A stretch of 64,000 nucleotides of DNA from Phycicoccus sp. Root101 (lineage in GTDB: Bacteria; Actinomycetota; Actinomycetes; Actinomycetales; Dermatophilaceae). The translations under genes were made by a program, and so were the position numbers. The first letter of the stretch is position 1. Each line of letters begins with the position of its first letter. The stretch is from the NCBI RefSeq assembly GCF_001426245.1, contig NZ_LMCM01000010.1, positions 291,830 to 355,829 on the forward strand, in the 5' to 3' direction. Shown here one piece after another: positions 48,899 to 60,044 of this stretch. Under the pieces are notes generated by a model. The model saw nothing but the letters and a program-made list of their open reading frames with translations. It had not been told where the DNA came from and made no database searches.

Positions 48899-49693
48899 AT
48901 GAGCACCGACGAGACCGCGATCGAGCCGGTCACGGCGGCGCCCAAGACCGGTGGGGTGCAGTCCCTCGAGCGGGCCTTCGCCATCCTCGAGACGATGGCC
49001 GACGCCGGTGGGGTGATCAGCCTCTCCCAGCTCGCGAACGACGCCGACCTGCCGCTGCCGACGATCCACCGCCTCGTGCGCACGCTGGTCGACCTCGGCT
49101 ACGTGCGCCAGGAGGCCTCCCGCCAGTACTCGCTCGGACCGCGCCTGATCCGCCTCGGCGAGACCACCTCGCGCATGCTCGGCCGCTGGGCCCGCCCCCA
49201 CATGGAGCGGCTCGCCCACGAGCTCGGGGAGTCGGTCAACCTCGCGATGCTCGACGGCGACCAGGTGGTCTACGTCGGCCAGGTGATGGCCTCCCGCAAC
49301 TCGATGCGCATGTTCACCGAGGTGGGCCGTCGGGTCCTGCCGCACTCCACCGGGGTCGGCAAGGCGATCATGGCCGACCTCGACCCGGCCGACGTACGCG
49401 CCCTCTTGGAGCGCACCGGGATGCCGGCCCGCACCGAGCACACGATCACCACCCCGGAGGAGTTCCTCGCCGAGCTCGAACGCACCCGCCGTCGAGGTCA
49501 CGCCCTCGACGAGGGGGAGCAGGAGGTCGGCGTCCGCTGCGTCGCGGTGGCCGTTCCCGACGCGCCGCAGCTCCTGGCCCTGTCGGTCTCCGGACCCGTG
49601 ACGCGGGTGACCGACGAGTTCGTCGCGCGGGCGACGGGTCCGCTGCACCGTGCCGCCGAGGCCATCTCGCGGGAGATGCGCGGCGCCCGGTAG
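48899..49693 (+). CDS. IclR-family regulator, probable repressor of glyoxylate/ureide genes
   Basis: 264 residues from ATG 48899 with GGGGAGAG upstream. The winged helix is VQSLERAFAILETMADAGGV, ISLSQLANDADLPLPTIHRL and VRTLVDLGYVRQEASRQYSL. The effector domain has ESVNLAMLDGDQVVYVGQVM, HSTGVGKAIMADLDPADVRA and HALDEGEQEVGVRCVAVAVP. It resembles AllR/GclR-type regulators, which sense glyoxylate or allantoin intermediates. Its own upstream region and three distant promoters in this window carry the same operator. Confidence 0.9.
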   Translation: MSTDETAIEPVTAAPKTGGVQSLERAFAILETMADAGGVISLSQLANDADLPLPTIHRLVRTLVDLGYVRQEASRQYSLGPRLIRLGETTSRMLGRWARPHMERLAHELGESVNLAMLDGDQVVYVGQVMASRNSMRMFTEVGRRVLPHSTGVGKAIMADLDPADVRALLERTGMPARTEHTITTPEEFLAELERTRRRGHALDEGEQEVGVRCVAVAVPDAPQLLALSVSGPVTRVTDEFVARATGPLHRAAEAISREMRGAR

Positions 49694-49811
49694 GGGTCAC
49701 CGGGTGTCCGCACGGCAGCATCGGGCGAACGGTTGTCCCTGATGGGGTGAACAGTGGTCCCAGCGGCCGTTTCCGGTCCGTGGTGGCCGTTTCCTTCGGC
49801 ACGCTGGTGCC

Positions 49812-50606
49812 ATGGCCTACGGCTCCGAGTTCGGACCCATCGCCCTCGCCCACCGCGGAGGCGCCGGCCTCGCGCCCGAGAACACCCTGGCCGCGTTCGG
49901 TCGGGCTGCCGCCCTCGGCTTCCGCTACCTCGAGACCGACGTCAAGCTCACGTCCGACGACCACCTCGTCTGCTTCCACGACAACACCCTCGACCGCATC
50001 ACGGACGGCCGCGGCCCTGTCGCCCGGCACACCCTCGCAGGGTTGCGCGGCATACGGGTGGAGGGCACTGAGCCGATCCCCACCCTGACCGAGGCCTTGG
50101 AGGCGTTCCCCGACGCCCGCTTCACCGTCGACCTCAAGGACCGCGGTGCCATTGGTCCCCTCGTGAAGGTCTTGCAGCACAAGGACTTCCGGGAGCGCGT
50201 CTGTGTGGCGGGCGCGTGGGACAGCTGGCTCGCGACCGTGCGGGCCGAGGCACCCGGGGTGCGCAGCGCCCTCGGCTGGCGTTCGCTCGCCGCCCTGGTC
50301 ACGTCGTCGCGGACGGGGGTGCGGCCATCGCGGCGCCTGGCGACCGCGGAGTTCGCCCACGTGCCGCTGCGCCTGGGCCGCGTGCCGGTGTTCGTCGAGC
50401 GACTGGTCGAGGGTGCGCACCGCATCGGTGTGCGGGTGGTCGTCTGGACCATCGACGACCCGGTCGCGATGCGCCGGGTCCTCGACGCCGGGGTGGACGG
50501 CATCATCAGCGACCGGCCCGACCTGCTGCGCGAGGTCCTGGTCTCCCGCGGCCAGTGGACTCCCATGCCGGGCGCGCCCACGTTCCCGGAGGCCCTGAGC
50601 GCCTGA
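49812..50606 (+). CDS. Glycerophosphodiester phosphodiesterase
   Basis: 264 residues. IALAHRGGAGLAPENTLAAF (catalytic His), YLETDVKLTSDDHLVCFHDN (metal Glu and Asp, second His) and FTVDLKDRG are the GDPD signature; VVVWTIDDPVAMRRVLDAGV, then DGIISDRPDLLREVL, ends the TIM barrel. No signal peptide, so it is probably cytoplasmic. It is the first gene to the right of the ureide region. Confidence 0.92.
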   Translation: MAYGSEFGPIALAHRGGAGLAPENTLAAFGRAAALGFRYLETDVKLTSDDHLVCFHDNTLDRITDGRGPVARHTLAGLRGIRVEGTEPIPTLTEALEAFPDARFTVDLKDRGAIGPLVKVLQHKDFRERVCVAGAWDSWLATVRAEAPGVRSALGWRSLAALVTSSRTGVRPSRRLATAEFAHVPLRLGRVPVFVERLVEGAHRIGVRVVVWTIDDPVAMRRVLDAGVDGIISDRPDLLREVLVSRGQWTPMPGAPTFPEALSA

Positions 50607-50651
50607 CCACGCCGGGGCGGGGTCAGGCGCTCGAGGACTCGTCGGACAGGG

Positions 50652-51098
50652 TCAGGCGGTCTGCTGGAGCGCCTTGACCTCGTCGCGCGCCGCCACGATC
50701 GCGGCGTGCTGCTGCTGGACGACGGTGCGGAACCCGTCGCTGAGGTCGTCCTCCGCCAGCGCCTTCTCGTACTCCGACACCGCGTGGTCCTCACCGGTGA
50801 CGGCCGCGCCGAGGACACCGGAGGCGTCGTCGCCGGTCAGGGCGTCCTTGAGGGACAGCCAGCCGCGGTGCAGCGTGGCGGCCACCGAGCCGCTCTCGTC
50901 GACGTCGTCACCGTAGTCGTGGCCCATGGACACGATGTCGCGCGCGAAGGCGGCGCGCTGCTCGGCCAGGCGCTCGAGCGTCGAGGCGGCCTCCGGGCTG
51001 TCGCTGTCACGCAGCTTCTCGGCGGCGGACGTGAAGCCGTTGCGGCCGTCCTTGAGGGTCTCCACGAGGTCCTTGGCGACCTTCTCGTCAGCTGACAT
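50652..51098 (-). CDS. PA2169/DUF2383-family four-helix-bundle protein
   Basis: 148 residues, nearly all helical. KVAKDLVETLKDGRNGFTSA, FARDIVSMGHDYGDDVDESG, LHRGWLSLKDALTG and LGAAVTGEDHAVSEYEKALA fit this ferritin-like family of unknown function. Conserved Glu and His residues could bind metal. It stands alone, 45 bp from the convergent GDPD gene. Confidence 0.85.
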   Translation of the reverse strand: MSADEKVAKDLVETLKDGRNGFTSAAEKLRDSDSPEAASTLERLAEQRAAFARDIVSMGHDYGDDVDESGSVAATLHRGWLSLKDALTGDDASGVLGAAVTGEDHAVSEYEKALAEDDLSDGFRTVVQQQHAAIVAARDEVKALQQTA

Positions 51099-51182
51099 GA
51101 CTGTGCTCCTTCTGTCGGTGATGGCGTTCCCCGGTCACCTACCCGCTTCCGCGGCGTCCAAACCCCGCCACGGACACAGGCG

Positions 51183-51211
51183 TGCCGCGGACGCGAGGTG
51201 CGTCCGCGGCA
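51183..51211. terminator. Terminator hairpin after acs
   Basis: GCCGCGGACGC (51184-51194), loop GAGGT, and the perfect complement GCGTCCGCGGC (51200-51210), with a flanking T-A pair. It lies 28 bp downstream of the acs stop on the minus strand. Confidence 0.8.
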
Positions 51212-51238
51212 TACCCGCGCGGGGTGGTGTGGTGGAGG

Positions 51239-53212
<1,974 letters not shown>

Positions 53213-53352
53213 GGGTTCCTCCTGGAAGGGCTGAAGACGGCGTTGGCTTGCTACCCCCAGCCAACCCGCCCGACCCCTGCCACTGCAAGGGGAACGGTCG
53301 GCGTGGTCGTCCGGCGGCCCACTGGGCCAGCCGAGCGGCTAGCCTCGTCGCC

Positions 53353-54213
53353 GTGACCACCACGACCCAGGCGTCGGCGCCGTCCTCCCCCGACGAGCCC
53401 GGCCGCGGATCCCGTCGTGGCGCAGCACGGCTCCGCCACCTCTGGGCGCCCCTGTCGTTCGTCCTCGGCGCGCTGCTCTGGTGGCCGGTCGGCTTCCTCG
53501 GACTCGAGACGTGGCTGCACCTGCCACTCGACGTGTTCAAGGGCGACGTGCTCTTCCTCGGCGCAACGGCCGCCGCGGCGTCGGTGTCGCTCGTGGTGCG
53601 TTCGCCCTGGCCGCGGTTCGCCATCGTGCTGGTGTTCAGCGCCCTCGGCTGGGCCCTGGACGGACCGCACACGGACACCTATCCCCACGAACGCCTCGTC
53701 CTCGTCGCGCTGCTGGGCGGCGGTGCGCTGCTCGGCATCCTGCTCGGTGCGCGCGGGGCGAAGGGAGCGCTCGCCGCCGCGACGGTGCTGGCGGTGGTTG
53801 CCGGCCTGTCGCCGACGACCTGGCCCCGCGGCCTGGCGCTGGCCCTGGCGCTCGCGCTTCCGTTCGCGGTGGCGACCTGGCAGCGGGTCGCGCCGACGGT
53901 GCTCAGCCTGCTGCGGCTGGTGGTGACCTGGCTGGTGTTCGCCCTGCTCGCCAAGGCGCTGTCGTACGGCTGGGAGACGGTGCGTCCCGGCACCGGGGGC
54001 GTCCCCGTCAAGGAGGAGGCGCGCACCGTCGCCGACACCGCGTGGCTCTTCGTGCGGACCCAGTGGTGGCACCACTCGCAGGCCCTGCTCACCTCGTCGA
54101 CCAAGTGGTACGTCCTCGCGGCGGTCCTGGCCGTCCTGGTCGTGCTGGTGCGCGCCGGTCGCGCGGCCCTGGCGCGCCGGTCGGCCACGGCGCCCGACAA
54201 GGCCAGGGCCTGA
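53353..54213 (+). CDS. Hypothetical multi-pass membrane protein
   Basis: 286 residues from GTG 53353, divergent from acs. After a hydrophilic N-terminus (VTTTTQASAPSSPDEPGRGS) about seven hydrophobic segments follow: LWAPLSFVLGALLWWPVGFL, LFLGATAAAASVSLVV, LVALLGGGALLGILLG, AAATVLAVVAGLSP, LALALALALPFAVATW, LLRLVVTWLVFALL and a last YVLAAVLAVLVVLVRAG. A loop with EEARTVADTAWLFVRTQWWH precedes the last one. I do not recognise a family. Codon use matches the neighbours. Confidence 0.75.
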   Translation: MTTTTQASAPSSPDEPGRGSRRGAARLRHLWAPLSFVLGALLWWPVGFLGLETWLHLPLDVFKGDVLFLGATAAAASVSLVVRSPWPRFAIVLVFSALGWALDGPHTDTYPHERLVLVALLGGGALLGILLGARGAKGALAAATVLAVVAGLSPTTWPRGLALALALALPFAVATWQRVAPTVLSLLRLVVTWLVFALLAKALSYGWETVRPGTGGVPVKEEARTVADTAWLFVRTQWWHHSQALLTSSTKWYVLAAVLAVLVVLVRAGRAALARRSATAPDKARA

Positions 54214-54246
54214 CCGACCGGCGCGCGGGCGCCATACCTCCCGCGG

Positions 54247-54293
54247 GCGGCACACTCCCGCCGACCTGACCGGTCGCACGGGAGGTGTGCCGC
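54247..54293. terminator. Bidirectional hairpin between convergent genes
   Basis: GCGGCACACTCCCG (54247-54260) pairs with CGGGAGGTGTGCCGC (54279-54293) with one bulged G, loop of 18 nt. It lies between the membrane protein stop (54213) and the end of the AMIN-like gene (54302). Confidence 0.78.
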
Positions 54294-54301
54294 GCAGTCG
54301 C

Positions 54302-54895
54302 CTACCAGCGGTGGGCGACGTCGATGACGAGGCGGCTGGTGGTGCCGTCGTTGACGGTGAAGGCGCGGAACGGCAGCCGTGCCCGCACACCGAGGCCCAT
54401 CGAGGTGTACCCCTCGAAGGTGCCGGCCCAGGCGACCTGTCGGAACGTCGTGTACCCGGTGACGTCGACGACCTCCTTGGGGTTCTTCGGCGCGTAGGAC
54501 GTCGTGCCGTTCGGGTTGTACGCCGGGGCGTTGACGACGACGACCAGCTTGGCCCCGCCGCGCAGCGGCACGAGCTTCCCCTGGCCCTCGGTGAACACGT
54601 TGCTGACGTACTTCACCGTGTAGCCCGACGGCCTCCCCTTGAGGTCGACGACGAGCCGGTCGTAGCACGAGTGTCGGCCCGACCGGACCCCGGTGACCGG
54701 GCCGATGGCCATGGTGCTGTTGGTCTTCGCGAGCGAGCCCCACGTGATGCCGCAGTACGGCGCGGCGGTGGTGGCGGTGGTCGCGCTCGTCGGCGAGGCG
54801 AGCGCGGCAGTGACGGGGATGGCCCCGAGGGCGGCGGCGACGACGAGTGACCGGATGGCCAGGCGGGTCGTGCGGTTCGTGCGGGTGGTCTTCAT
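54302..54895 (-). CDS. Secreted AMIN-like domain protein
   Basis: 197 residues from ATG 54895. Signal peptide: MKTTRTNRTTRLAIRS, then a hydrophobic stretch to the AxA-type site in ALASPTS (about residue 33). The mature part, CGITWGSLAKTNSTM, HSCYDRLVVDLKGRPSGYTV, VDVTGYTTFRQVAWAGTFEG and the end SRLVIDVAHRW, fits actinobacterial AMIN-like proteins. Two Cys may form a disulfide. It is probably an exported cell-envelope protein; its ligand is unknown. Confidence 0.8.
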   Translation of the reverse strand: MKTTRTNRTTRLAIRSLVVAAALGAIPVTAALASPTSATTATTAAPYCGITWGSLAKTNSTMAIGPVTGVRSGRHSCYDRLVVDLKGRPSGYTVKYVSNVFTEGQGKLVPLRGGAKLVVVVNAPAYNPNGTTSYAPKNPKEVVDVTGYTTFRQVAWAGTFEGYTSMGLGVRARLPFRAFTVNDGTTSRLVIDVAHRW

Positions 54896-55001
54896 GGTGT
54901 CCCCCTTTCGGACACCCCAACGACGCGGGCCACGGCGTGCAGGTTGACCGCTCGCGGGCCACTGACCGTGTCGTCCACATAAGTCCGGTCGGTCCCGGCA
55001 G

Positions 55002-55040
55002 CACGGTGCCGCGCCCCCTGCTCGGGGACGCGGCACCGTG
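55002..55040. terminator. Terminator hairpin after the first symporter
   Basis: CACGGTGCCGCG (55002-55013) pairs perfectly with CGCGGCACCGTG (55029-55040), with an inner CCCC/GGGG helix. It is 52 bp downstream of the symporter stop on the minus strand. Confidence 0.82.
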
Positions 55041-55091
55041 GTTCGCGCAGACCGGGTATGGCGCGTGGCTCCGCGCGGTCGTCGGGCCGCC

Positions 55092-56744
55092 CTAGTGGGT
55101 GGTCGCCTTCTCGGCACCGTGGCCGGTCAGGGACCGGACCTCCATCTCGGCGTACTTGGCGGCGTTGAACTCCTTGCTCGTCACGGTGCCGAGCCAGCCC
55201 AGGACGAAGGCCAGCGGGATCGAGACGATGCCCGGGTTGTCGAGCGGGAACCAGTGGAAGTCGGTGTCCTGCAACATCGACAGCGACTTGCCCGTCGCCG
55301 GGTCGACCGGCTTGCCAGAGACCACGGGGCTGAAGATGATCAGCGTCAGCGCGGTGATGAGGCCGCCGTAGATCGACCACAGCGCGCCACGGGTGTTGAA
55401 CCGCTTCCAGAACAGCGAGTAGAGGATCGTGGGCAGGTTCGCGGACGCCGCGATGGCGAACGCGAGGGCCACGAGGAACGCGATGTTCTGGCCGTTGGCC
55501 AGGATCCCGCCGAGGATGGCGAAGATGCCAATGACGACCGCGGTGATGCGGGCGACCCTGACCTCCTCCTCCGCCGAGGCGGTGCCCTCCTTGATGACGG
55601 AGTTGTAGATGTCGTGCGACAGGCTGGCGCTGGCGGTGATGGTCAGTCCCGCGACGACCGCGAGGATCGTGGCGAACGCCACCGCCGAGATGATGCCGAG
55701 CAGCAGCTCCCCGCCCAGCTCGTAGGCGAGCAGCGGCGCGGCCGAGTTGGCCTTGCCCGGTGCGGCGGCGATGACCTTCGGGCCGACGAGGGCGGCGGCG
55801 CCGTACCCGAGCACGAGGGTGAACAGGTAGAAGATGCCGATGAGCCAGATGGCCCACTCGACCGACTTCCGGGCCTCCTTGGACGAGGGCACCGTGTAGA
55901 AGCGCATCAGCACGTGCGGCAGGCCGGCCGTGCCGAGCACCAGGGCCAGCGACAGCGAGATGAAGTCGATCTTGGTCAGGCCGCTCTTGCCGTACTGCAG
56001 GCCCGGGTCGAGGACCTTCTTGCCGCCGGACGCCTGGACGGCGTCGCCGAGCAGGCTGCTGAGGTTGAGCCCGAACTTGCCGAGCACCCACAGGAACATC
56101 ACACCGGCGCCGATGATGAGCAGCACGGCCTTGATGATCTGCACCCAGGTCGTGCCCTTCATGCCACCGATGAGGACGTAGGAGATCATCAGCACGCCGA
56201 CGACGGCGATCACCAGCGACTGGCCCGCCTTGTCGTCGATGCCGAGCAGGAGCGCGACGAGTCCGCCGGCACCGGCCATCTGGGCGAGCAGGTAGAAGAA
56301 GCAGACCGCGAGCGTGGAGATCGCCGCGGCCATGCGCACCGGGCGCTGCTTGAGCCGGAACGACAGGACATCGGCCATCGTGTACTTGCCGGCGTTGCGC
56401 AACAGCTCGGCGACCAGGAGCAGGGCGACGAGCCAGGCGACGAGGAAGCCGATGGAGTAGAGGAAGCCGTCGTACCCGTTGAGGGCGATGGCCCCGGCGA
56501 TGCCGAGGAACGATGCGGCCGACAGGTAGTCGCCCGCGATGGCGATGCCGTTCTGGCGGCCGGTGAAGGCGCGGCCACCGGCGTAGAAGTCGGCCGCGCT
56601 GCGGTTGTTCTTCGACGCCCGGATGACGATGCCCAGGGTGATGAGGACGAAGATCCCGAAGATCGTGATGTTCAGGGTGGGGCTGCCGACGTTGGTGGCC
56701 ATGGGGACCAGGCCGGGGGCGGCGTGCACGACCGTGGCGCTCAT
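55092..56744 (-). CDS. actP: Sodium/solute symporter, acetate permease (ActP) type
   Basis: 550 residues from ATG 56744. SAADFYAGGRAFTGRQNGIA, AGDYLSAASFLGIAGAIALN, LIGGMKGTTWVQIIKAVLLI, GTAGLPHVLMRFYTVP and GLTITASASLSHDIYNSVIK are SSS-family ActP motifs. It has about 13 membrane segments. It imports acetate or another short monocarboxylate with a cation and is linked by ATGA overlap to the DUF485 partner, the classic yjcH-actP arrangement. Confidence 0.92.
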   Translation of the reverse strand: MSATVVHAAPGLVPMATNVGSPTLNITIFGIFVLITLGIVIRASKNNRSAADFYAGGRAFTGRQNGIAIAGDYLSAASFLGIAGAIALNGYDGFLYSIGFLVAWLVALLLVAELLRNAGKYTMADVLSFRLKQRPVRMAAAISTLAVCFFYLLAQMAGAGGLVALLLGIDDKAGQSLVIAVVGVLMISYVLIGGMKGTTWVQIIKAVLLIIGAGVMFLWVLGKFGLNLSSLLGDAVQASGGKKVLDPGLQYGKSGLTKIDFISLSLALVLGTAGLPHVLMRFYTVPSSKEARKSVEWAIWLIGIFYLFTLVLGYGAAALVGPKVIAAAPGKANSAAPLLAYELGGELLLGIISAVAFATILAVVAGLTITASASLSHDIYNSVIKEGTASAEEEVRVARITAVVIGIFAILGGILANGQNIAFLVALAFAIAASANLPTILYSLFWKRFNTRGALWSIYGGLITALTLIIFSPVVSGKPVDPATGKSLSMLQDTDFHWFPLDNPGIVSIPLAFVLGWLGTVTSKEFNAAKYAEMEVRSLTGHGAEKATTH

Positions 56745-57073
56745 CGGTGGTCCTCCCCGATGGTCTTGGCGAGGGCGGCGGCGCGCGGGTCGAACTCCCG
56801 GTCGGCCCAGCGCACGTAGATGATCGTGATGACGAAGGTGGACACGAACTGCCCGAGCCCGAGGATCAGGCCGATGTTGACGTTGCCGAACACCTTGGTG
56901 CTCATGAACGCCGGGGCGTAGGTCGAGAGCAGGACGTACAGGAAGTACCACGCGAGGAAGAGCGCGGTCATGGGGAAGACGAACTTGCGGAAGCGGCTCC
57001 GCAGCTCGTCGAACTCCGGCGACCCTTGCAGGTCGACGTAGGGGTCGTGATCCGTGCGAGCGTCGTTGCTCAC
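56741..57073 (-). CDS. DUF485 membrane protein (YjcH-type), ActP partner
   Basis: 110 residues. Two membrane spans follow a short acidic N-terminus: FPMTALFLAWYFLYVLLSTY and IGLILGLGQFVSTFVITIIY. The link between them and YVRWADREFDPRAAAL at the end are typical DUF485. It overlaps the symporter start by four bases. These proteins are encoded with acetate permeases and are thought to assist them. Confidence 0.92.
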   Translation of the reverse strand: MSNDARTDHDPYVDLQGSPEFDELRSRFRKFVFPMTALFLAWYFLYVLLSTYAPAFMSTKVFGNVNIGLILGLGQFVSTFVITIIYVRWADREFDPRAAALAKTIGEDHR

Positions 57074-57281
57074 GGGACACCTCCAGTGGCTGGCGTGGCG
57101 CGGCCGGCGGGAACCGGTCGCAGGGCGCCGCGGTGTGCGGTTGGCGCCACTGTGACGTGGGCAACAGCAGGTCGGCAGGGGTGCCGGGCGGTGGCGCGCC
57201 GTACGGGGTCTGTGGTCGCCGGGTGGCCACGACCCCTGCGGTGAGCGGTCGGTGTGCTGCGACCAGCGGCAGGCTCGGCGT

Positions 57282-58808
57282 TCAGTCGCGGTCGAGGACG
57301 AGGTCCTCCGGGGTGTGCAGGCGGACCATGGTGCGTGCGGTGTGCAGCGGGATCCGGCCCGGCGTCGCCAGCGACACCACGACGGCGGTGGCGAACGCGA
57401 GCGGGATGCTCCAGGCCGCCGGCTGCCCGAGCAGGGCGCCGGGCCACCCGGGGATGGGTCCGGCCAGGACGGTCGCCGCCACGGCGCTCGCGGCGAGACC
57501 GCCGCCGACCACGAGCCCGGCGGCGGCTCCGACGGTGCTCAGGCCACGCCACCAGGACCCGAGGACCAGCAGCGGGCAGAACGTCGAGGCCGCGACGGCG
57601 AAGGCCAGGCTGACCATCGTCGCGAGGCCCACCGGCTCGATCAGCCGCGACGCGGCATACGGGACGACCACGCCCAGGACCGTCGCGATCCGGAAGCCCT
57701 GGACGACCGTGAAGTCGCCGCCGGTCACCCGGCCCAGCCGTCGGCGCAGGAGGTCCTGGTCGATGACCCCGGCGACCGACATCGTCAGGCCGGACGCGGT
57801 CGACAGGAACGCCGCGAACGCCCCACCGGCGAGGACCGCCGACAGGACCTCGCCGAGGTGGTCGGGCAGCATCGCCCCGGGCAGCTGGAGGACCAGCGTG
57901 TCGGCGGCGACACCCACCGGGAGCTCCGGGAGGTAGACCCGGCCGAGCACGCCGTACAGCGGGGGGAAGAGGTAGAACGCGCCGAGCAGGGCGACGACGG
58001 TGAGGGTGGTCCGGCGGGCCGCCCGGCCGTCGGGGTTGGTGTAGAAGCGCACGAGCACGTGCGGCAGGCCCATGGTCCCCAGCGCCAGCGCGAGCAGAAG
58101 GCTGTAGGTCGCGTACACGGGATGACCCTGTCCGGCGAGGCCACCCAGCGGTTCGACCCAGCCGGAGTCGCGGGCGCTCGCCGGACCGGGTGCGCCGTCG
58201 TGGAACCACACCGCGAGCAGCACGAACGCCGGTGCGGCGATCGCCGTGAGCTTGATCCAGTACTGCACGGCCTGCACCAGGGTGATCGAGCGCATGCCAC
58301 CGGCGGCGACGTTCGCCACGACGACGACGGCGACGACGAGCCCACCCACCCAGCTCGGCGCTCCGGTCACGCTCGTCAGGGCCAGCCCCGCGCCCTGGAG
58401 CTGTGGCAGCAGGTAGAGCCATCCGATGCCCACGACGAGCACCGAGCAGAGGCGGCGGATCGTCGTGCTCTCGAGCCGCGCCTCGGCGAAGTCGGGCAGC
58501 GTGTAGGCGCCGGACCGTCGCAGCGGGGCGGCGACGAGGACGAGGAGCACGACGTAGCCCACGGTGTAGCCGACCGGGAACCACAGCATGTCGAGGCCGT
58601 TGGTGTAGACGAGCCCGGCGATCCCGAGAAAGCTTGCGGCAGAGAGGTACTCGCCACCGATCGCGCTGGCGTTGCGGTAGGGGGTGACCGTGCGGCCGGC
58701 GACGTAGAAGTCGCTCGTCGTGCGGGAGAGCTTGAGGCCGAACGCACCGATCGCCAGCGTCACGAGGCAGATGAGTCCGATGGCAGCCAGGCCGTAGGCG
58801 GTGTTCAC
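57282..58808 (-). CDS. Second sodium/solute symporter, monocarboxylate type
   Basis: 508 residues from GTG 58808. SDFYVAGRTVTPYRNASAIG, GEYLSAASFLGIAGLVYTNG, GGMRSITLVQAVQYWIKLTA, GTMGLPHVLVRFYTNP and SGLTMSVAGVIDQDLLRRRL mirror the ActP homologue next door, with several replacements in the substrate region. It is a paralogue probably transporting a related monocarboxylate (acetate, propionate, lactate or pyruvate). It overlaps a small membrane protein gene upstream by GTGA; 208 bp separate it from the first module. Confidence 0.9.
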   Translation of the reverse strand: MNTAYGLAAIGLICLVTLAIGAFGLKLSRTTSDFYVAGRTVTPYRNASAIGGEYLSAASFLGIAGLVYTNGLDMLWFPVGYTVGYVVLLVLVAAPLRRSGAYTLPDFAEARLESTTIRRLCSVLVVGIGWLYLLPQLQGAGLALTSVTGAPSWVGGLVVAVVVVANVAAGGMRSITLVQAVQYWIKLTAIAAPAFVLLAVWFHDGAPGPASARDSGWVEPLGGLAGQGHPVYATYSLLLALALGTMGLPHVLVRFYTNPDGRAARRTTLTVVALLGAFYLFPPLYGVLGRVYLPELPVGVAADTLVLQLPGAMLPDHLGEVLSAVLAGGAFAAFLSTASGLTMSVAGVIDQDLLRRRLGRVTGGDFTVVQGFRIATVLGVVVPYAASRLIEPVGLATMVSLAFAVAASTFCPLLVLGSWWRGLSTVGAAAGLVVGGGLAASAVAATVLAGPIPGWPGALLGQPAAWSIPLAFATAVVVSLATPGRIPLHTARTMVRLHTPEDLVLDRD

Positions 58809-59206
58809 GGTTCCCGCCGGGCGACGACGGCGGAGAACTCCGCCTCGATGCGTTCGCTCTGGCGCACGTAGTAGCGCGCGACCACGAGCGCCACCGGGTA
58901 GACCACCACCGCGAGGATCAGCCAGGGCAACGGGACCCGACCGATCTCCAGGCTGCGCGTCGCGGGGACGAGCAGGAAGAGCAGGGGCAGCCCGCCCAGG
59001 CCCACCGCACCGAACGCCAGCACCATCGCGGCGAGCCTCAACTGGGCCGACATGAGGCCCGACATGTAGACCTCACCGAGGTTGCTCTGCTCGTCGATCT
59101 CCCGGGTGAGCGGCCGGGCGCCGTGGCGCGTGGTGGCGTCGCGGCGGGTGCTGGTCACCCGGACCCGTGGCGGGGCCGGGGGTGGAGGTCCCGCCGGTTC
59201 GCTCAC
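58805..59206 (-). CDS. Small two-span membrane protein, DUF485-like partner
   Basis: 133 residues from GTG 59206, chosen because it lies just after the response-regulator stop; the frame remains open to 59248. The N-terminal Pro/Arg-rich tail (SEPAGPPPPAPPRVRV) is soluble. Two membrane spans are LAAMVLAFGAVGLGGLPLLF and LPWLILAVVVYPVALVVARY, ending YYVRQSERIEAEFSAVVARR. Topology and place match DUF485 although the sequence has diverged. It likely partners the symporter it overlaps. Confidence 0.78.
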   Translation of the reverse strand: MSEPAGPPPPAPPRVRVTSTRRDATTRHGARPLTREIDEQSNLGEVYMSGLMSAQLRLAAMVLAFGAVGLGGLPLLFLLVPATRSLEIGRVPLPWLILAVVVYPVALVVARYYVRQSERIEAEFSAVVARREP

Positions 59207-59210
59207 GACG

Positions 59211-60035
59211 TCACTCGGCGGGGCGGTTGGGGCGCAGGAGGCGGTCACGCAGCTCCCGCGTGTGGCGCCGGCTCACCTGGAGCTCGACCTCGTCGAGCAC
59301 GACGCTGCACCGACCGTGCTCCATCCGCACCTCCTTGACGTGCCGCAGGGAGACGAGCGTGCTGCGATGGATCCGCACGAATCCCGCTGCGGCCCAACGT
59401 TCCTCGAGGGTGCTGAGGGGGATCCGGACGAGGTGGGACCCGGCCGGGGTGTGGAGGCGGGCGTAGTCGCCCTGCGCCTGCGCGTACCGGATCTGGCTGC
59501 GCGTGATGAACCTCGTGACACCCGCCAGCTCCACCGGGATGGTCTCGTCCTGGTCGCCGACCGGGGGCGGGGCGGGGTCGGAGCCCGTCGACTCCACCGA
59601 GGCGACCACCCGGCGCACGGCCTCCGCGAGGCGGTCGGGGCGCACCGGCTTCATGACGTAGTCCACCGCGTCGACCGCGAAGGCGTCCACGGCGTGCTGG
59701 TCGTGGGCGGTGACGAACACGACCTGCGGGCGCTGGGTGAACCGGGCGATCACGCGGGCGAGGTCCATGCCGTCGAGCCCGGGCATCGAGATGTCCGAGA
59801 ACACCACGTCGATGTCGCCGGTCTCGAGCGCCCGCAACGCCTCCGCACCACTGCCGGCCGTCCGCACCTCGGCGATCCGGTCGTCCTGCCGCAACAGCCA
59901 GCTGAGCTCCTCCAGCGCCGGGACCTCGTCGTCGACGACCAGGGCCCGCAGGGCGTGCGGCGACGTGCCCGCGGCGCCGGCACTGGCGTCCTGCGGGCTG
60001 AGCAGCTCCGGGTCGCCGGAGGGGGCGCCAGCCAT
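59211..60035 (-). CDS. LytTR-family response regulator
   Basis: 274 residues. The receiver domain has ALVVDDEVPALEELSWLL, phospho-acceptor D81 (VVFSDISMPGLDGMD) and DAVDYVMKPVRPD. The LytTR DNA-binding domain, about 166-270, has FITRSQIRYAQAQGDYARLH and FVRIHRSTLVSLRHVKEVRM. It is paired with the sensor kinase 9 bp upstream. Position beside two symporters suggests control of monocarboxylate uptake, as with other LytS/LytTR-symporter pairs. Confidence 0.93.
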   Translation of the reverse strand: MAGAPSGDPELLSPQDASAGAAGTSPHALRALVVDDEVPALEELSWLLRQDDRIAEVRTAGSGAEALRALETGDIDVVFSDISMPGLDGMDLARVIARFTQRPQVVFVTAHDQHAVDAFAVDAVDYVMKPVRPDRLAEAVRRVVASVESTGSDPAPPPVGDQDETIPVELAGVTRFITRSQIRYAQAQGDYARLHTPAGSHLVRIPLSTLEERWAAAGFVRIHRSTLVSLRHVKEVRMEHGRCSVVLDEVELQVSRRHTRELRDRLLRPNRPAE

Positions 60036-60044
60036 GGGGGGACT